A stretch of DNA of 56,842 nucleotides from Pseudomonadota bacterium (GCA_023423895.1 JAFAER010000157.1:1-56842); one strand, 5' to 3'. Positions 23,225 to 32,743 are shown, numbered from the stretch's first letter. Notes: generated by a model not told the origin, from the sequence alone. Translations and numbers: made by a program.

Positions 23225-24631
23225 ATGCCCGAGTCGTTGATCCCGCCGAGCGGAAGCGTCCCCGAGCCCGAGCGCATGTTCCGCTTGAACTGGGTCGCGA
23301 ACCTGCGAAAGACGCCGAGCGGCGTCCCCTTCGTGACCGCCGACTTCACGGCGAAGCAGGGCAGGAAGGTCCGCCTCATCGACGTGCGCGAAGCCGCGGA
23401 GCTCACTGGCGCGCTCGGCTACGTCCCGGGTTCCGACTGGGTACCGCTCGAACGGATCGGCACCCTCCCCGATCGCATCGGGGCGGACGACCCCGTCATT
23501 CTCGTCTCCGGCGGTGAGGAACGAGCGCACGATGCGGCGGCGCTCCTCGCGAAGAAGGGGATGCGCTTCGTCGCGTACATGGTCGGCGGCGTGATGGCCT
23601 GGCGCGATCTCGGCTACTCGACGCTGCGCGACCTGTCGATCCTCGATCGGAAGGACGTCATCCGGACCGTCGAGGTCCTCCAGCCGCCGCCGGAGACTCT
23701 GAGCGCCGAAGACGTGCAGCGGCACGTCGGCGATCGCCTCACCGTCAAATGGATCAAGCTCCCGGCTTTGCTCGTGCGCGGTCTCGTATCGTGCGTCGAC
23801 GGGCGGGACGACAGCGGCATCATCGGAAGTCCCGGTGGAGACGCAGGCGAGATGTTGGTCGGCCTTCGCGCGCTCGAGAAGATGCGCGGCCGCGAGCTGA
23901 CGGACGCCGAGGTTGCGACGTTGTTCGCGCGGCGGCTCGACGTGTTCGGTCGGTTCTACATGCACACCGACATGGACGCGTCGAACGCGGCGCTCGAGAG
24001 CATGCGGGCCGACCGACGCTTCGCTGGCGTCCTCGACGGGGTCACCGATGCGCTCGATTGGCGCGCCTTCCTCGCATCACCTCCACGCGAGGTGCAGGGC
24101 GCGTTGCTCGAGCACGCGCTGAACCCGCACCATATAGGCTGCGGGCACATCCGCCTCTCGCTCACGGAGTCGCGTGCCTACGACACGCGCGAAGGCCTGG
24201 TCGCGGCGCTGCTGCGCTGCTTCAACGAGAAGCGGTGGGAGGGGGCGCCGGAGCCGGAGGTCGTCGCGCTCGCAGGCGGGCACACCGAGCGCGCCGTCAT
24301 CAACGTCCGCATCGGCGGGCCGTTGATGCCGTTCTCGCGCATCCCCCTCGTCTCACCGGCCGTCGGCAGCGCTCAGGTGTTCGTCAATCATCCTCGCATC
24401 ACGTCGTATCTCCGGAAGCAGCTCGCGCAGTTCCTCGCGCTGCAGACGGACATCATCGGGCAAACCGCCGCTGTCGACGCCGATGAGCTGCATCTCGAGA
24501 TGGAGCGGGTGGCCGCCGTCCAGCTCGGCAGGACGCTCGGGGCTCTCGCGGCGGGCCTCCCCGTCTACAACGTGACCTTCCACGGCGAGGAGCGGGTCGA
24601 GGTCCGTCCGGGAGGCGTCGTCGGAGAGTGA
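23225..24631 (+). CDS. Cys-less rhodanese domain fused to carbonic-anhydrase-like zinc domain
   Basis: This is a 468-residue two-part protein. Residues about 40-135 form a rhodanese fold (VRLIDVREAAELTGALGYVPG, MVGGVMAWRDLGY), but the active-site Cys loop reads LVSGGEERA with Ser95 in place of Cys, so sulfur transfer is unlikely. The second part carries CVDGR (Cys190, Asp192, Arg194) and HHIGCGH (His303, Cys306), the C-x-D-x-R and H-x-x-C zinc pattern of beta-type and LCIB/CsoSCA-type carbonic anhydrases, plus GSPGGDAGEM. The Cys-to-His gap (113) exceeds that of simple beta enzymes. CO2 hydration is an inference. No anion transporter is adjacent. Confidence 0.65.
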   Translation: MPESLIPPSGSVPEPERMFRLNWVANLRKTPSGVPFVTADFTAKQGRKVRLIDVREAAELTGALGYVPGSDWVPLERIGTLPDRIGADDPVILVSGGEERAHDAAALLAKKGMRFVAYMVGGVMAWRDLGYSTLRDLSILDRKDVIRTVEVLQPPPETLSAEDVQRHVGDRLTVKWIKLPALLVRGLVSCVDGRDDSGIIGSPGGDAGEMLVGLRALEKMRGRELTDAEVATLFARRLDVFGRFYMHTDMDASNAALESMRADRRFAGVLDGVTDALDWRAFLASPPREVQGALLEHALNPHHIGCGHIRLSLTESRAYDTREGLVAALLRCFNEKRWEGAPEPEVVALAGGHTERAVINVRIGGPLMPFSRIPLVSPAVGSAQVFVNHPRITSYLRKQLAQFLALQTDIIGQTAAVDADELHLEMERVAAVQLGRTLGALAAGLPVYNVTFHGEERVEVRPGGVVGE

Positions 24632-24668
24632 GCGCGTCCATCGCGTCGAGGCAGCATCACGAACGCGA

Positions 24669-26783
24669 ATGACGAGTCTCCGTCCTCTTCTCGGCCGGCT
24701 CTCCGCGGCCGGGCCGCTCGCTCCGGACATCGCGCGTGGTCTGCGCGCGGCCATCGCGACGCTCGTGCCGTTCTACTTCGCGAGGGAGCTCGGCAATCGC
24801 GATCTCGTGTGGGTGGCGCTCGGAGGCTGGCTCGGGACGCTCGCCGACCACGGCGGAGCGCGTCTCGCACGCGCGAAGACGCTGGCCGTGTTCGCGATCG
24901 TCGGAGCGATCACGGTCGCGGTCTGCCGCGCTGCAGCCGGCTCGTTTGGCCTGGGCGTTGGCATCCTGGCCGCCATCGCCTTCGCGGGCTCGATCATGCG
25001 CGCGGTCGGCGCGACGGCGTCCGGCACCGGGACGCTCGTCGTGGTCGTCGCCGCCATCTCCGTCGGCACGCCGCCGGGCGATACGGTGCGCGATGCCGTC
25101 GCGTTCGCGATCGGCGCGGGCTGGGCCGTGGTGCTCTCGTCGATCGTGTGGCCCGTGTGGACGCATCTCCCGCTGCGGGTCGCGATCGCGAAGGCGTACC
25201 GGGCGCTCTCCGACTACGCGTTCGCTCTCGAGGACGCGACTGCACGAGGGCTTCCGCAGCACGACGCCGCTTGGATCGACATCGCCCGGACGTATCCGCG
25301 CAAGGCTCGCACCGCGATCGAAGAAGCCAGGTCGATGGCGCTCGCCACCCGCGCTCGGCGGTCTGGTGAGACGGTCCTCGGCAGCAACCTCCGCACGTTG
25401 CTCGGCTCGACCGAGGTCCTGCTCCCGCTCGTGGTCGCGCTGGGCGTGGAGCTCGAATCGACGTCTCCCGACGACCGGAGCGCGTCCACCACCGCGACGC
25501 TGCGAGAGATCGCCGTCACACATGCCGGCGTCGCCGAGGCGGTCGGACGGACCGTGATCCGATCGGAGCCGCGCGACTCCCTCGAGCTGGAGGCTCCGCA
25601 GTCCGAGACGGGAGCGGCGCGAGCGGACGTCCTCGCCCGGCGCCTCCTGGCGCATACCGTTGCAATGGCGAACATCGCGTTCGCGCTGTCCTCTGCGCCG
25701 GCCGCTCCGCCTTCGCAGCACGGGCTCAGAGCCGAGGCGCGTCGCGCGCTCGCCGAAGACTTGCGGGTGCTCCGTGACGCGCTGTCGCTGCGCTCGACGT
25801 TCTTCCGTCATGCCGTGCGCGTGACGCTCGCCGTGATCGCGGCGCAGCTCGCCGGACAGATCCTCACGATCGACCATGCGCAGTGGGTGACGGTGACGAC
25901 CATCGCCGTCTTGCAGCCATATCCGGGCGCGACGATGACACGCGCGATCGAACGTGTCGTCGGGACGGTTCTCGGAAGCCTCGTTGCGGTGGCGATCACC
26001 TTCACCATTCACGATCCGCTCGCGCTCGCGGCCTTGATGTTGCCGCTGTCCGTTGCAGGCATCGCCACACGTCCTCGGAGCCACCGGCTCTTCACGTTCT
26101 TCATCACGCCGGTGTTCGTCCTGCTCGCGGAGCGCTGGCATGGGGACTGGTGGGTTGCGGCCGCACGCGCAGGTGACGCGTTCCTCGGAGGGACCATCGC
26201 GCTCGTTGCAGCGCTCGTGTTTCCCTCGCGAGAGGAGAAGCGTCTGTCGGCTGCGCTCCAGGCCATGGTCCAGTCCGTCCGGAGCTACGCGGAGATCGTG
26301 GTGGCGGCTCAGCTCGATGCGAAGCCCGCTTCTCCGGGGGTGATCGCCGCGCGACGCGAGGTCGGCATCGCGCTGGGCAGCGCCGAGACGTCGCTCGAGC
26401 GGCTCATCGCCGAGCCGCTGCGTTCGCGAACGGAAGCGCAGGACGCGATGTTGCTCGTGACACATGCGCGCCGGCTCGTGGCCACCTTCACGACGCTCGA
26501 CGCGCACCGCATTCCCGCAGCGAACGCGGCTCTGCTTCGCGTCGTGCTCGCCCACGTGCTCTTCAGCCTCGACGGCGGGCGCGGCGCGGGAACCGTGACG
26601 ACCGTGCCCGATCTGTCGACCGCCTCGCCGCCGTGGGTCCGCGATGCGCTCGCGCGAATCATCCGCCAGTCCGAGCTCGTCGGTGTGTCGCTCGCGGCCA
26701 CGCTCGCGCCTGAACGCGACGCGTCGCCCGCAGCGGGGTGGGCTCCCTCGGAGCTCCGGCAGTCGAGCACGAGACCGCGCTAA
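24669..26783 (+). CDS. FUSC family membrane protein (first of tandem pair)
   Basis: This 704-residue protein has the FUSC/YccC plan: an N-terminal cluster of about six membrane segments, a long cytoplasmic helical region (about 180-380), a second membrane cluster (about 385-520) and a helical C-terminus. Signature pieces are VRVTLAVIAAQLAG, WVTVTTIAVLQPYPGATMTRAIERVVGTVLGS and RPRSHRLFTFFITPVFVLLAE. FUSC proteins include aromatic-acid efflux (AaeB) and fusaric-acid-resistance pumps. The gene starts 37 bases after the rhodanese fusion. A closely related copy follows within 60 bases. Confidence 0.9.
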   Translation: MTSLRPLLGRLSAAGPLAPDIARGLRAAIATLVPFYFARELGNRDLVWVALGGWLGTLADHGGARLARAKTLAVFAIVGAITVAVCRAAAGSFGLGVGILAAIAFAGSIMRAVGATASGTGTLVVVVAAISVGTPPGDTVRDAVAFAIGAGWAVVLSSIVWPVWTHLPLRVAIAKAYRALSDYAFALEDATARGLPQHDAAWIDIARTYPRKARTAIEEARSMALATRARRSGETVLGSNLRTLLGSTEVLLPLVVALGVELESTSPDDRSASTTATLREIAVTHAGVAEAVGRTVIRSEPRDSLELEAPQSETGAARADVLARRLLAHTVAMANIAFALSSAPAAPPSQHGLRAEARRALAEDLRVLRDALSLRSTFFRHAVRVTLAVIAAQLAGQILTIDHAQWVTVTTIAVLQPYPGATMTRAIERVVGTVLGSLVAVAITFTIHDPLALAALMLPLSVAGIATRPRSHRLFTFFITPVFVLLAERWHGDWWVAAARAGDAFLGGTIALVAALVFPSREEKRLSAALQAMVQSVRSYAEIVVAAQLDAKPASPGVIAARREVGIALGSAETSLERLIAEPLRSRTEAQDAMLLVTHARRLVATFTTLDAHRIPAANAALLRVVLAHVLFSLDGGRGAGTVTTVPDLSTASPPWVRDALARIIRQSELVGVSLAATLAPERDASPAAGWAPSELRQSSTRPR

Positions 26784-26837
26784 GAACTGTGCTCCGCGCG
26801 CCGTTGTCCAACGACGCCGCTCGCCTCGAGCACGCGC

Positions 26838-28931
26838 ATGGAGAAGCCCGTCTGGACCGATCGCCTCGGAGCGGTCATTCACCTCGCGCCGGACGTGGCG
26901 CGCGGAGTCCGCGGCGTCCTCGCGATGCTCGTGCCGTTCTTCGTCGGTCGCAAGCTCGGCAGCGACGAGCTCGCCTGGGCTGCCCTCGGAGGGTGGCTCT
27001 GCACCATCGGCGATCCGGGCGGCCCGCGGAGCTCACGTGCGACGACCCTCGTCTCGTTCACGCTTGCAGGCACGCTGCTCGTCCTCATCGGCGAAGCCGC
27101 GGCGCGCACGCCGGCGGGCGCCTTGCTCGCCATCGGAGCCGTCGCGTTCGGCGCCTCACTCTTCCGTGCAGCCGGCGCGACGGCGTCGTCCCTGAGCACA
27201 CCCTGCGTGGTCGTGATGGCGGTGGCCGTGGGGGATCACCCGGCCGATCCGATCCCGCACGCGCTCGGGTTCGCCGCGGGCGCGGCATGGGCGGTCGGCC
27301 TCTCGTCGATGTTCTGGCCCGTGTGGGCGCTCCTTCCGCTGCGCGTCGGGCTCGGTGCAGCATGGCGCGCGCTCGCGGGCTACGTCCGCGCGGTTGCCAG
27401 TGCGATCGACGAAGAGCTGCCGCCGCACGATCCGCGCTGGACGGCGCTCGCGCGGGCGCAGCAAAGAAACGTCCGTGCGGCGATCGACGCGGCGGCCTCG
27501 GCCGCGCTCGCGCTGCGTGCGCGTCGTAGCGGCGAAAGCGCGCTCGGCAGCAATCTCCTCGTCCTCCTCGGTGTCGTGGACGCGCAGCACCGCCTGCTGG
27601 TCGCCTTCGCCGACGAGATCGAGGTCGCGTATGGCTCTGCGCGCCGCGCCCGCGCCGCCGCGGTGCTCGTGGAGCTCGCGGCAACTTACGAGGCGATCGC
27701 AGAGGCGCTGACCACTCCCCGTCGAGCGTGCCCGAGTCGCCTCGAAGAAGCCCCGCCCGAGGTGCGTGATCAAGCGAGCGCGCTCGGCCGTCGCCTGCTC
27801 GAAGCGAGCGCCGCCGCATCGAGGATTGCCGCCCACCCAGGCACCGCGACGACGGCGGACGCGACCTCGCTGCATCTGCTCGTAGGTCATGCCGTGCGGA
27901 ACGACCTGCGCGCGTTCCGAGACGCGCTCGCGCTTCGGTCGACGTACTTCCGTCATGCCGTTCGCGTCACGATCGCCGTCGTCGTCGCGCAGGCCGTCGG
28001 GCAGCTCCTCTCACCGCATCACGTCGCGTGGATCACGGTCACCACCGCGGCTGTGCTGCAGCCCTATCCAGGCGTCACGGTCACGCGGGCGATCGAACGC
28101 GCGCTCGGGACGGTCGCGGGCGGGATCGTGGCGCTCGTCGTCATCGTCTTCGTGCACAGCCCGCTGGTGCTCATGCTGCTGCTCGTTCCCTTCGGGATCG
28201 CTGCCGTCGCGATCCGCCCTCGAAGCCATCGGCTGTTCGTATTCTTCCTGACACCGCTCTTCATCTTGCTCGCGGAGCGCTGGCAAGGCGACTGGTGGAC
28301 GGCGGCCGCGCGTGTCGGTGACGCGCTCGTCGGAGCGACCATCGCGCTCGTGGCGGCGCTGGTCTTTCCTTCGAGAGAGCAGCCGCGTCTCGTCGACGCG
28401 CTTGGCGCCGTCCTCGATGCGCTTCGGAGCTACGCGGTAGCGGTCATCGACGCGCATGTCGGCCGCCGCTCCGGATCACCGGACGTGCTGGCTGCGCGGC
28501 GTGACTTCGCGGCCACCATGGGCACGGCAGAGGCGTCGCTCGAGCGTTCGCTCTCGGAGCCGCTTCGCCCAAGACGACAGGTCGAAGCGGCGCTCATGCT
28601 CGTGACGTACGCGCGCCGGCTCGCGAGCTCGCTCACGGCGCTCGACGTGAGCCACGCGTCGCCGGCGGACGGCAGAGTCGCGAGCGAGGTGGCGAGCTAC
28701 GTGCGTGCCGTCGTCGAAGCCCTCGTTCATCGGCGCGAGCCACCGTCGCCGCCGGAGATCGATTCCGCCGTCGCCGCTCACGAGCTGCTCGGACGGATCG
28801 TCCGCCAAGCCGAGCTCCTGGGCTCGCGATGCCTTCCGCCGCGTCTCTCGACGTCGTCTCGGTCACGCGGGCAGTCGTGGGCGGCGCGACGGAGGCACCG
28901 GACGCCGTCGCAGTCTTCGGCGGCGAGTTAG
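26838..28931 (+). CDS. FUSC family membrane protein (second of tandem pair)
   Basis: This 697-residue paralogue of the preceding gene has the same two membrane clusters and the matching core segments WITVTTAAVLQPYPGVTVTRAIERALGTVAGG and RPRSHRLFVFFLTPLFILLAE (identity is high in the second membrane block, lower in the helical linkers). FUSC-type exporters usually work with a membrane-fusion protein; none is present. Tandem copies may form a hetero-oligomer or have diverged in substrate. The final four bases overlap the end of the convergent FHA gene. Confidence 0.9.
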   Translation: MEKPVWTDRLGAVIHLAPDVARGVRGVLAMLVPFFVGRKLGSDELAWAALGGWLCTIGDPGGPRSSRATTLVSFTLAGTLLVLIGEAAARTPAGALLAIGAVAFGASLFRAAGATASSLSTPCVVVMAVAVGDHPADPIPHALGFAAGAAWAVGLSSMFWPVWALLPLRVGLGAAWRALAGYVRAVASAIDEELPPHDPRWTALARAQQRNVRAAIDAAASAALALRARRSGESALGSNLLVLLGVVDAQHRLLVAFADEIEVAYGSARRARAAAVLVELAATYEAIAEALTTPRRACPSRLEEAPPEVRDQASALGRRLLEASAAASRIAAHPGTATTADATSLHLLVGHAVRNDLRAFRDALALRSTYFRHAVRVTIAVVVAQAVGQLLSPHHVAWITVTTAAVLQPYPGVTVTRAIERALGTVAGGIVALVVIVFVHSPLVLMLLLVPFGIAAVAIRPRSHRLFVFFLTPLFILLAERWQGDWWTAAARVGDALVGATIALVAALVFPSREQPRLVDALGAVLDALRSYAVAVIDAHVGRRSGSPDVLAARRDFAATMGTAEASLERSLSEPLRPRRQVEAALMLVTYARRLASSLTALDVSHASPADGRVASEVASYVRAVVEALVHRREPPSPPEIDSAVAAHELLGRIVRQAELLGSRCLPPRLSTSSRSRGQSWAARRRHRTPSQSSAAS

Positions 28932-29938
28932 CGCAAGACCCAGACGAGACCAGCGATGCTTGCGCCGATGATGGCGATGGCGATCGTCACCACCATCACG
29001 TCGGCGGCGGTCCACACACGTCGCGGACGGCGGACCACGGTGGTCGCCGTTCGCGAGCCGACCTCTGCGATCGGCGCGGGCGCTGCCATCCGCGATTCGG
29101 GCGGCGGCGCTGCGCTCGGGGGTGGTGGTGGTCCGGGGACGGAAGGCGCGACGATCACCGACGGTGGCGCCGGCGGTGGAGGCGCGGCCGCGTCGGGGAC
29201 GATCTCGTCGGCCGCCGCTTCGAGCTCGGCGAGCACGATGCTCACGGGCTCGTCGAGCGCCAGGACCGATTGGCCGATGCGGACCATCGTCGGCGGTCTC
29301 CACGCGACGTCGCGGTCCGGCGAAAGGCGCATGTCACCGAGGTACACGCCATTGCGCGAGCCGAGATCGCGGATGAGCACCTGTCCACCACGGCGGACGA
29401 TGGCGGCGTGCTCGCGCGAGGCATCTTCGTCTGCGAGCGGGAGCTCGCACTTCTCGGCTCGGCCGACGAGATACAGCCGCCCTTCGTCGAGGAGCGGGAG
29501 CTCCGCCCCGATGTCGGGTCCTTCGGCGACGCGCACCTTCGCGATCGTGTCATCGCCCACGGCGTCCATCGCGCTCCGGACGAGCGCTAGCGCTAGGTCG
29601 CGCGTCGCCAGGCCCAGGTCAGGTGTGGCTGGCCGATGCCCGATCGCGATCTCGAGCCACACGCGGCCGACGCGGACGAGGTCGCCGGACTTCACGAGGC
29701 GGGGTGTCTGCGGACCGAGCTTCACACCTCCGACCCAGGTGCCGTTCGTGCTCCCCTCGTCGACGATCGCGTATTCCGCGCCCTGCGCACGGATCGTCGC
29801 GTGACGCAGGCTGACGCTCGGATCGGGCAGCCGTACATCGGCGCCCACGCTGCGGCCGATGACGATCCGCGCGCCGTCGAACGTCAACGACGGGGCCTCG
29901 CCGCCGCTCGCGGACCGGACGACGACGGTGACCGGCAT
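28928..29938 (-). CDS. Double FHA-domain protein with C-terminal membrane anchor
   Basis: This is a 336-residue protein. FHA domain 1 (about 5-95) has IVIGRSVGADVRLPDPSVSLRHA and GSTNGTWVGG. FHA domain 2 (about 135-225) has YLVGRAEKCELPLADEDASREHA and GSRNGVYLGD. Both keep the phosphothreonine-binding Arg, Ser/His and Asn residues. A Pro-rich linker and one C-terminal membrane segment (VMVVTIAIAIIGASIAGLVWVLR) follow, so the FHA domains face the cytoplasm. It likely reads Thr phosphorylation by kinases such as those abundant in this organism. It lies 3 bases after gshB on the same strand. Confidence 0.92.
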   Translation of the reverse strand: MPVTVVVRSASGGEAPSLTFDGARIVIGRSVGADVRLPDPSVSLRHATIRAQGAEYAIVDEGSTNGTWVGGVKLGPQTPRLVKSGDLVRVGRVWLEIAIGHRPATPDLGLATRDLALALVRSAMDAVGDDTIAKVRVAEGPDIGAELPLLDEGRLYLVGRAEKCELPLADEDASREHAAIVRRGGQVLIRDLGSRNGVYLGDMRLSPDRDVAWRPPTMVRIGQSVLALDEPVSIVLAELEAAADEIVPDAAAPPPPAPPSVIVAPSVPGPPPPPSAAPPPESRMAAPAPIAEVGSRTATTVVRRPRRVWTAADVMVVTIAIAIIGASIAGLVWVLR

Positions 29939-29941
29939 CGA

Positions 29942-30913
29942 TCAGTAACCGGGGATGCTCTTCATGTCGGGCCGAAAGTCCTCGGTCTTCCGCTCGACCC
30001 ACTGGATGACGTCGACCGCGAGGTCCCGCCCGTGGTGTTCGCTCATCTGCTGGATGCCCGTCGGCGATGTCACGTTCACCTCGGTGAGCCGTCCGTCGAT
30101 GACGTCGAGCCCGACGAAGAAGAGGCCGTCGGCCAGGAGCTTCGGCGCGAGGTCGGCAACGATGGCGCGCTCGACGTCCGTGATCGCGTACGGCTCGACG
30201 CTGCCTCCGACGTGGATGTTCGAACGGAGGTCGTCCGAGCGCGGGACGCGGTTGATCGCGCCGAGGATCTCCCCGCCGAGGACGAGGACGCGCTTGTCGC
30301 CCTTCACGACGTCGGGGATGAACTCCTGCACCATGACGAGCTTCGTGCCCTCGACGGAGAGGAGCTGGACGATCGACCGGGCGTTCTTGTCGTCCGGCCG
30401 GAGCATCATGACGCCGGAGCCGCCGGCGAGATCGAGCGGCTTGATGACGCCGACACCACCGTTCTGCTTCACGAAGTCGAAGATGACGTCCTCGTGCGAC
30501 GTGACGATCGTGCGTGGCATCCACTTGGCGAAGTTCAGCGTGTAGAGCTTCTCGTTCGCCTCTCGCAGCCCGCGGGGATCGTTGACGACGACGGTGCGCC
30601 CGCGGACGCGCTCGAGCAGGAGCGTCGTCATCAGGTACATGTTGTCGAACGGCGGATCCTTGCGGATGAAGACCGCATGGGCGTCGGCGACGCGGATGTC
30701 CGTCGGTGCACCGAACGTGAAGTAGGGCGCCTCGTCGCTGACCGTCAGCGTGCGCACCCGCGCATGGAGATCCCCGTCGCGCATGAACAGGTCGCGCGGC
30801 TCGCAATGCAAGTTCTCGTGGCCGCGTCCCTGCGCTGCACGCAGGAATGCGAACGTCGTATCCTTGTCCGGCAGCACACGGTCGACCGGATCCATCACGT
30901 AGACGAACCGCAT
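29942..30913 (-). CDS. gshB: Glutathione synthetase
   Basis: This is a 323-residue ATP-grasp enzyme joining gamma-glutamylcysteine and glycine to make glutathione. It has the GshB N-terminal substrate domain (FVYVMDPVDRVLPDKDTTF, FIRKDPPFDNMYL), the ATP-grasp loop PLDLAGGSGVMML, MVQEFIPDVVKGDKRVLVLGG and the Mg-binding FVGLDVIDGRLTEVNVTSPTGIQQ end. The length is normal. Its start codon overlaps the divergent ggt start by two bases, an unusually tight head-to-head arrangement. No gshA is in view. Confidence 0.95.
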   Translation of the reverse strand: MRFVYVMDPVDRVLPDKDTTFAFLRAAQGRGHENLHCEPRDLFMRDGDLHARVRTLTVSDEAPYFTFGAPTDIRVADAHAVFIRKDPPFDNMYLMTTLLLERVRGRTVVVNDPRGLREANEKLYTLNFAKWMPRTIVTSHEDVIFDFVKQNGGVGVIKPLDLAGGSGVMMLRPDDKNARSIVQLLSVEGTKLVMVQEFIPDVVKGDKRVLVLGGEILGAINRVPRSDDLRSNIHVGGSVEPYAITDVERAIVADLAPKLLADGLFFVGLDVIDGRLTEVNVTSPTGIQQMSEHHGRDLAVDVIQWVERKTEDFRPDMKSIPGY

Positions 30914-32729
30914 GAAAATGACCTCGCGCCGCACATTAGCAGCAGTGTGCCCCGTTCGCTGCACGCAACTCGCGGTGATCGGGCTCGTGGCCATCACGCT
31001 CGGCGGGGGCCTCACGGCGACGTTCCCCGGCCTCGCGAGCGCGGCCGCCCCGCCAAGCGCCACAGGGCAGAGCTATGCGGCGAGCACGGATCAGGCCGAC
31101 GCCACACGGGCCGCGCTCGACGTCATGGCCCGGGGCGGGAACGCCATCGACGGCGCCATCGCCGCCGCCCTCGCGCTCGGGGTCGTGAACCCGTCCGCGA
31201 GTGGGATCGGCGGCGGCGGCTTCGCGCTCGTCTACACGGCGAAAGACAAGAAGGTCACTGTTCTCGACTTCCGCGAGGTGGCTCCGGCCTCGTTCTCGTC
31301 CGACGTGCTCTGGCCGAAGAAGCCCGTGGCCGCCAGCGAGCAGCCCAAGCCGCGTTGGGCGTTCACCGGCGTGAACGGCGGCGTCGTCGGCGTGCCCGGG
31401 GAGCCGGCAGGCCTCGAGCTGCTGTCGCGTCGTTTCGGAAAGAAGTCCCTCGCCGACGATGTCGCGCCCGCGCTGACGCTCGCGCAAAACGGGTTCTACG
31501 TCGGCGCTCACACCGCAGAGATGGTCGGCCGCTTTCAGGACCGCGTACAGGCGGCGCCTTCGCTCGCGTCGGCACTGCTGCCGGGAAAGGTGCCTGCCGC
31601 GTATGGAGCGCGGGTCCGGCGACCGGATCTCGCCGCAACGCTCGCGCGCTTCGGTGCCGAGGGAAAGCGATCGATATACGAGGGCGCCACGGCGGAGAAG
31701 ATCGCCGGCGCGGTCAAGGCGGCGGGCGGCACGATGACCGTACAGGACCTCGCCGACTACCAGGTGAAGGAGCGTGCTCCGCTCGTGCGGACGTACGACG
31801 GGCGAACCATCTACACCATGCCTGCCCCCTCCGCCGGCGGGCTCATGCTCCTCCAGGCGCTCGGGATGTACGGCGCCTCCCCGAGCTCGCCCCTCGCGCA
31901 GATGGGCCACGGCTCGAGCGCGTACATCCACACGCTCGCCGAGGTGATGCGAGGCGCATTTGCCGACCGGGCTCGCATCGCTTCCGATCCCGACATCGAG
32001 AAGAGCGTCGACGCTGCTTACGACAGCTCACTCGATCCGGCTCGACTCGCCGCTCGAAGGGCGCAGATCGACCCGAACAAGACGCATGCTCCCGTCGACT
32101 TCCTCACGAACGAGAAGGGCACGAGCCACCTCGTCACCGCCGACGTCGAAGGAAACGTCGTCGCGCTGACCACGACGATCAACGGCCCGTTCGGCGCGAG
32201 CATCGTCCCCGAGGGGACCGGCATCCTCCTCAACAACGAGCTCGACGACTTCACACATCCGGACGACGAGAAGGCGTTCTTCGAGAAAGACCGCAGCGCT
32301 GGCCGGCCGAGCACGATGGCGTCGGCCAGCCTCAATCGCCCTCGGCCCCGTGCGCGTCCCGTCTCGAGCATGACCCCGACGATCGTGTTCGAGAACGGCG
32401 CTCCCATCCTCGCCGTAGGCGGATCCGGCGGCACACGCATCGCGACCGGCGTAACTCAGGCGACGCTCGCGCGGCTCGTCTTCGATCACGATCCGAGCGC
32501 CTGCGTTTCGGCGCCGCGCTTTCATACGCAAGGGACGGAGCTCCTCGTCGACCGCGAGATCGCCGCAGACGTTCGCGATGGGCTCGCGCGCCGCGGCGAG
32601 ACCGTCAAGGAGGAGCCGTTCATCGGGTCGGCCGTGCAGATGATCGCCTGGCGACGCCAAGAAGGGCAGCCGCTCCGCATCCTCGCCGCGAGCGACCCGC
32701 GCAAGGCGGGCTTCTCGGCAGCGCGCTGA
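30912..32729 (+). CDS. ggt: Gamma-glutamyltransferase (gamma-glutamyltranspeptidase)
   Basis: This 605-residue enzyme cleaves or transfers the gamma-glutamyl group of glutathione in the periplasm. It has an N-terminal signal peptide (about residues 1-45), the large-subunit start GQSYAASTDQADATRAALDVMARGGNAIDG, and GIGGGGFALVY. The autocatalytic processing site is the Thr at about 404 in KGTSHLV, followed by the substrate loop GASIVPEGTGILLNNELDDF and VGGSGGTRI. The ATG at 30912 overlaps the gshB start; the ATG at 30918 and a GTG near 30946 are alternatives that would leave more room for a promoter. Confidence 0.93.
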   Translation: MKMTSRRTLAAVCPVRCTQLAVIGLVAITLGGGLTATFPGLASAAAPPSATGQSYAASTDQADATRAALDVMARGGNAIDGAIAAALALGVVNPSASGIGGGGFALVYTAKDKKVTVLDFREVAPASFSSDVLWPKKPVAASEQPKPRWAFTGVNGGVVGVPGEPAGLELLSRRFGKKSLADDVAPALTLAQNGFYVGAHTAEMVGRFQDRVQAAPSLASALLPGKVPAAYGARVRRPDLAATLARFGAEGKRSIYEGATAEKIAGAVKAAGGTMTVQDLADYQVKERAPLVRTYDGRTIYTMPAPSAGGLMLLQALGMYGASPSSPLAQMGHGSSAYIHTLAEVMRGAFADRARIASDPDIEKSVDAAYDSSLDPARLAARRAQIDPNKTHAPVDFLTNEKGTSHLVTADVEGNVVALTTTINGPFGASIVPEGTGILLNNELDDFTHPDDEKAFFEKDRSAGRPSTMASASLNRPRPRARPVSSMTPTIVFENGAPILAVGGSGGTRIATGVTQATLARLVFDHDPSACVSAPRFHTQGTELLVDREIAADVRDGLARRGETVKEEPFIGSAVQMIAWRRQEGQPLRILAASDPRKAGFSAAR

Positions 32730-32743
32730 GCCGATCGCCGGAG

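Noticed and set aside
21716..23965. A 749-codon open frame on the minus strand opposite the kinase and rhodanese fusion genes
   Set aside because: It is a composition artefact of GC-rich coding sequence; the opposite-strand kinase and fusion proteins have clear domains.
24657..26882. A 741-codon open frame antisense to the first FUSC gene
   Set aside because: The translated product is Arg/Glu/Asp-rich without any fold pattern, while the sense frame is a normal FUSC protein.
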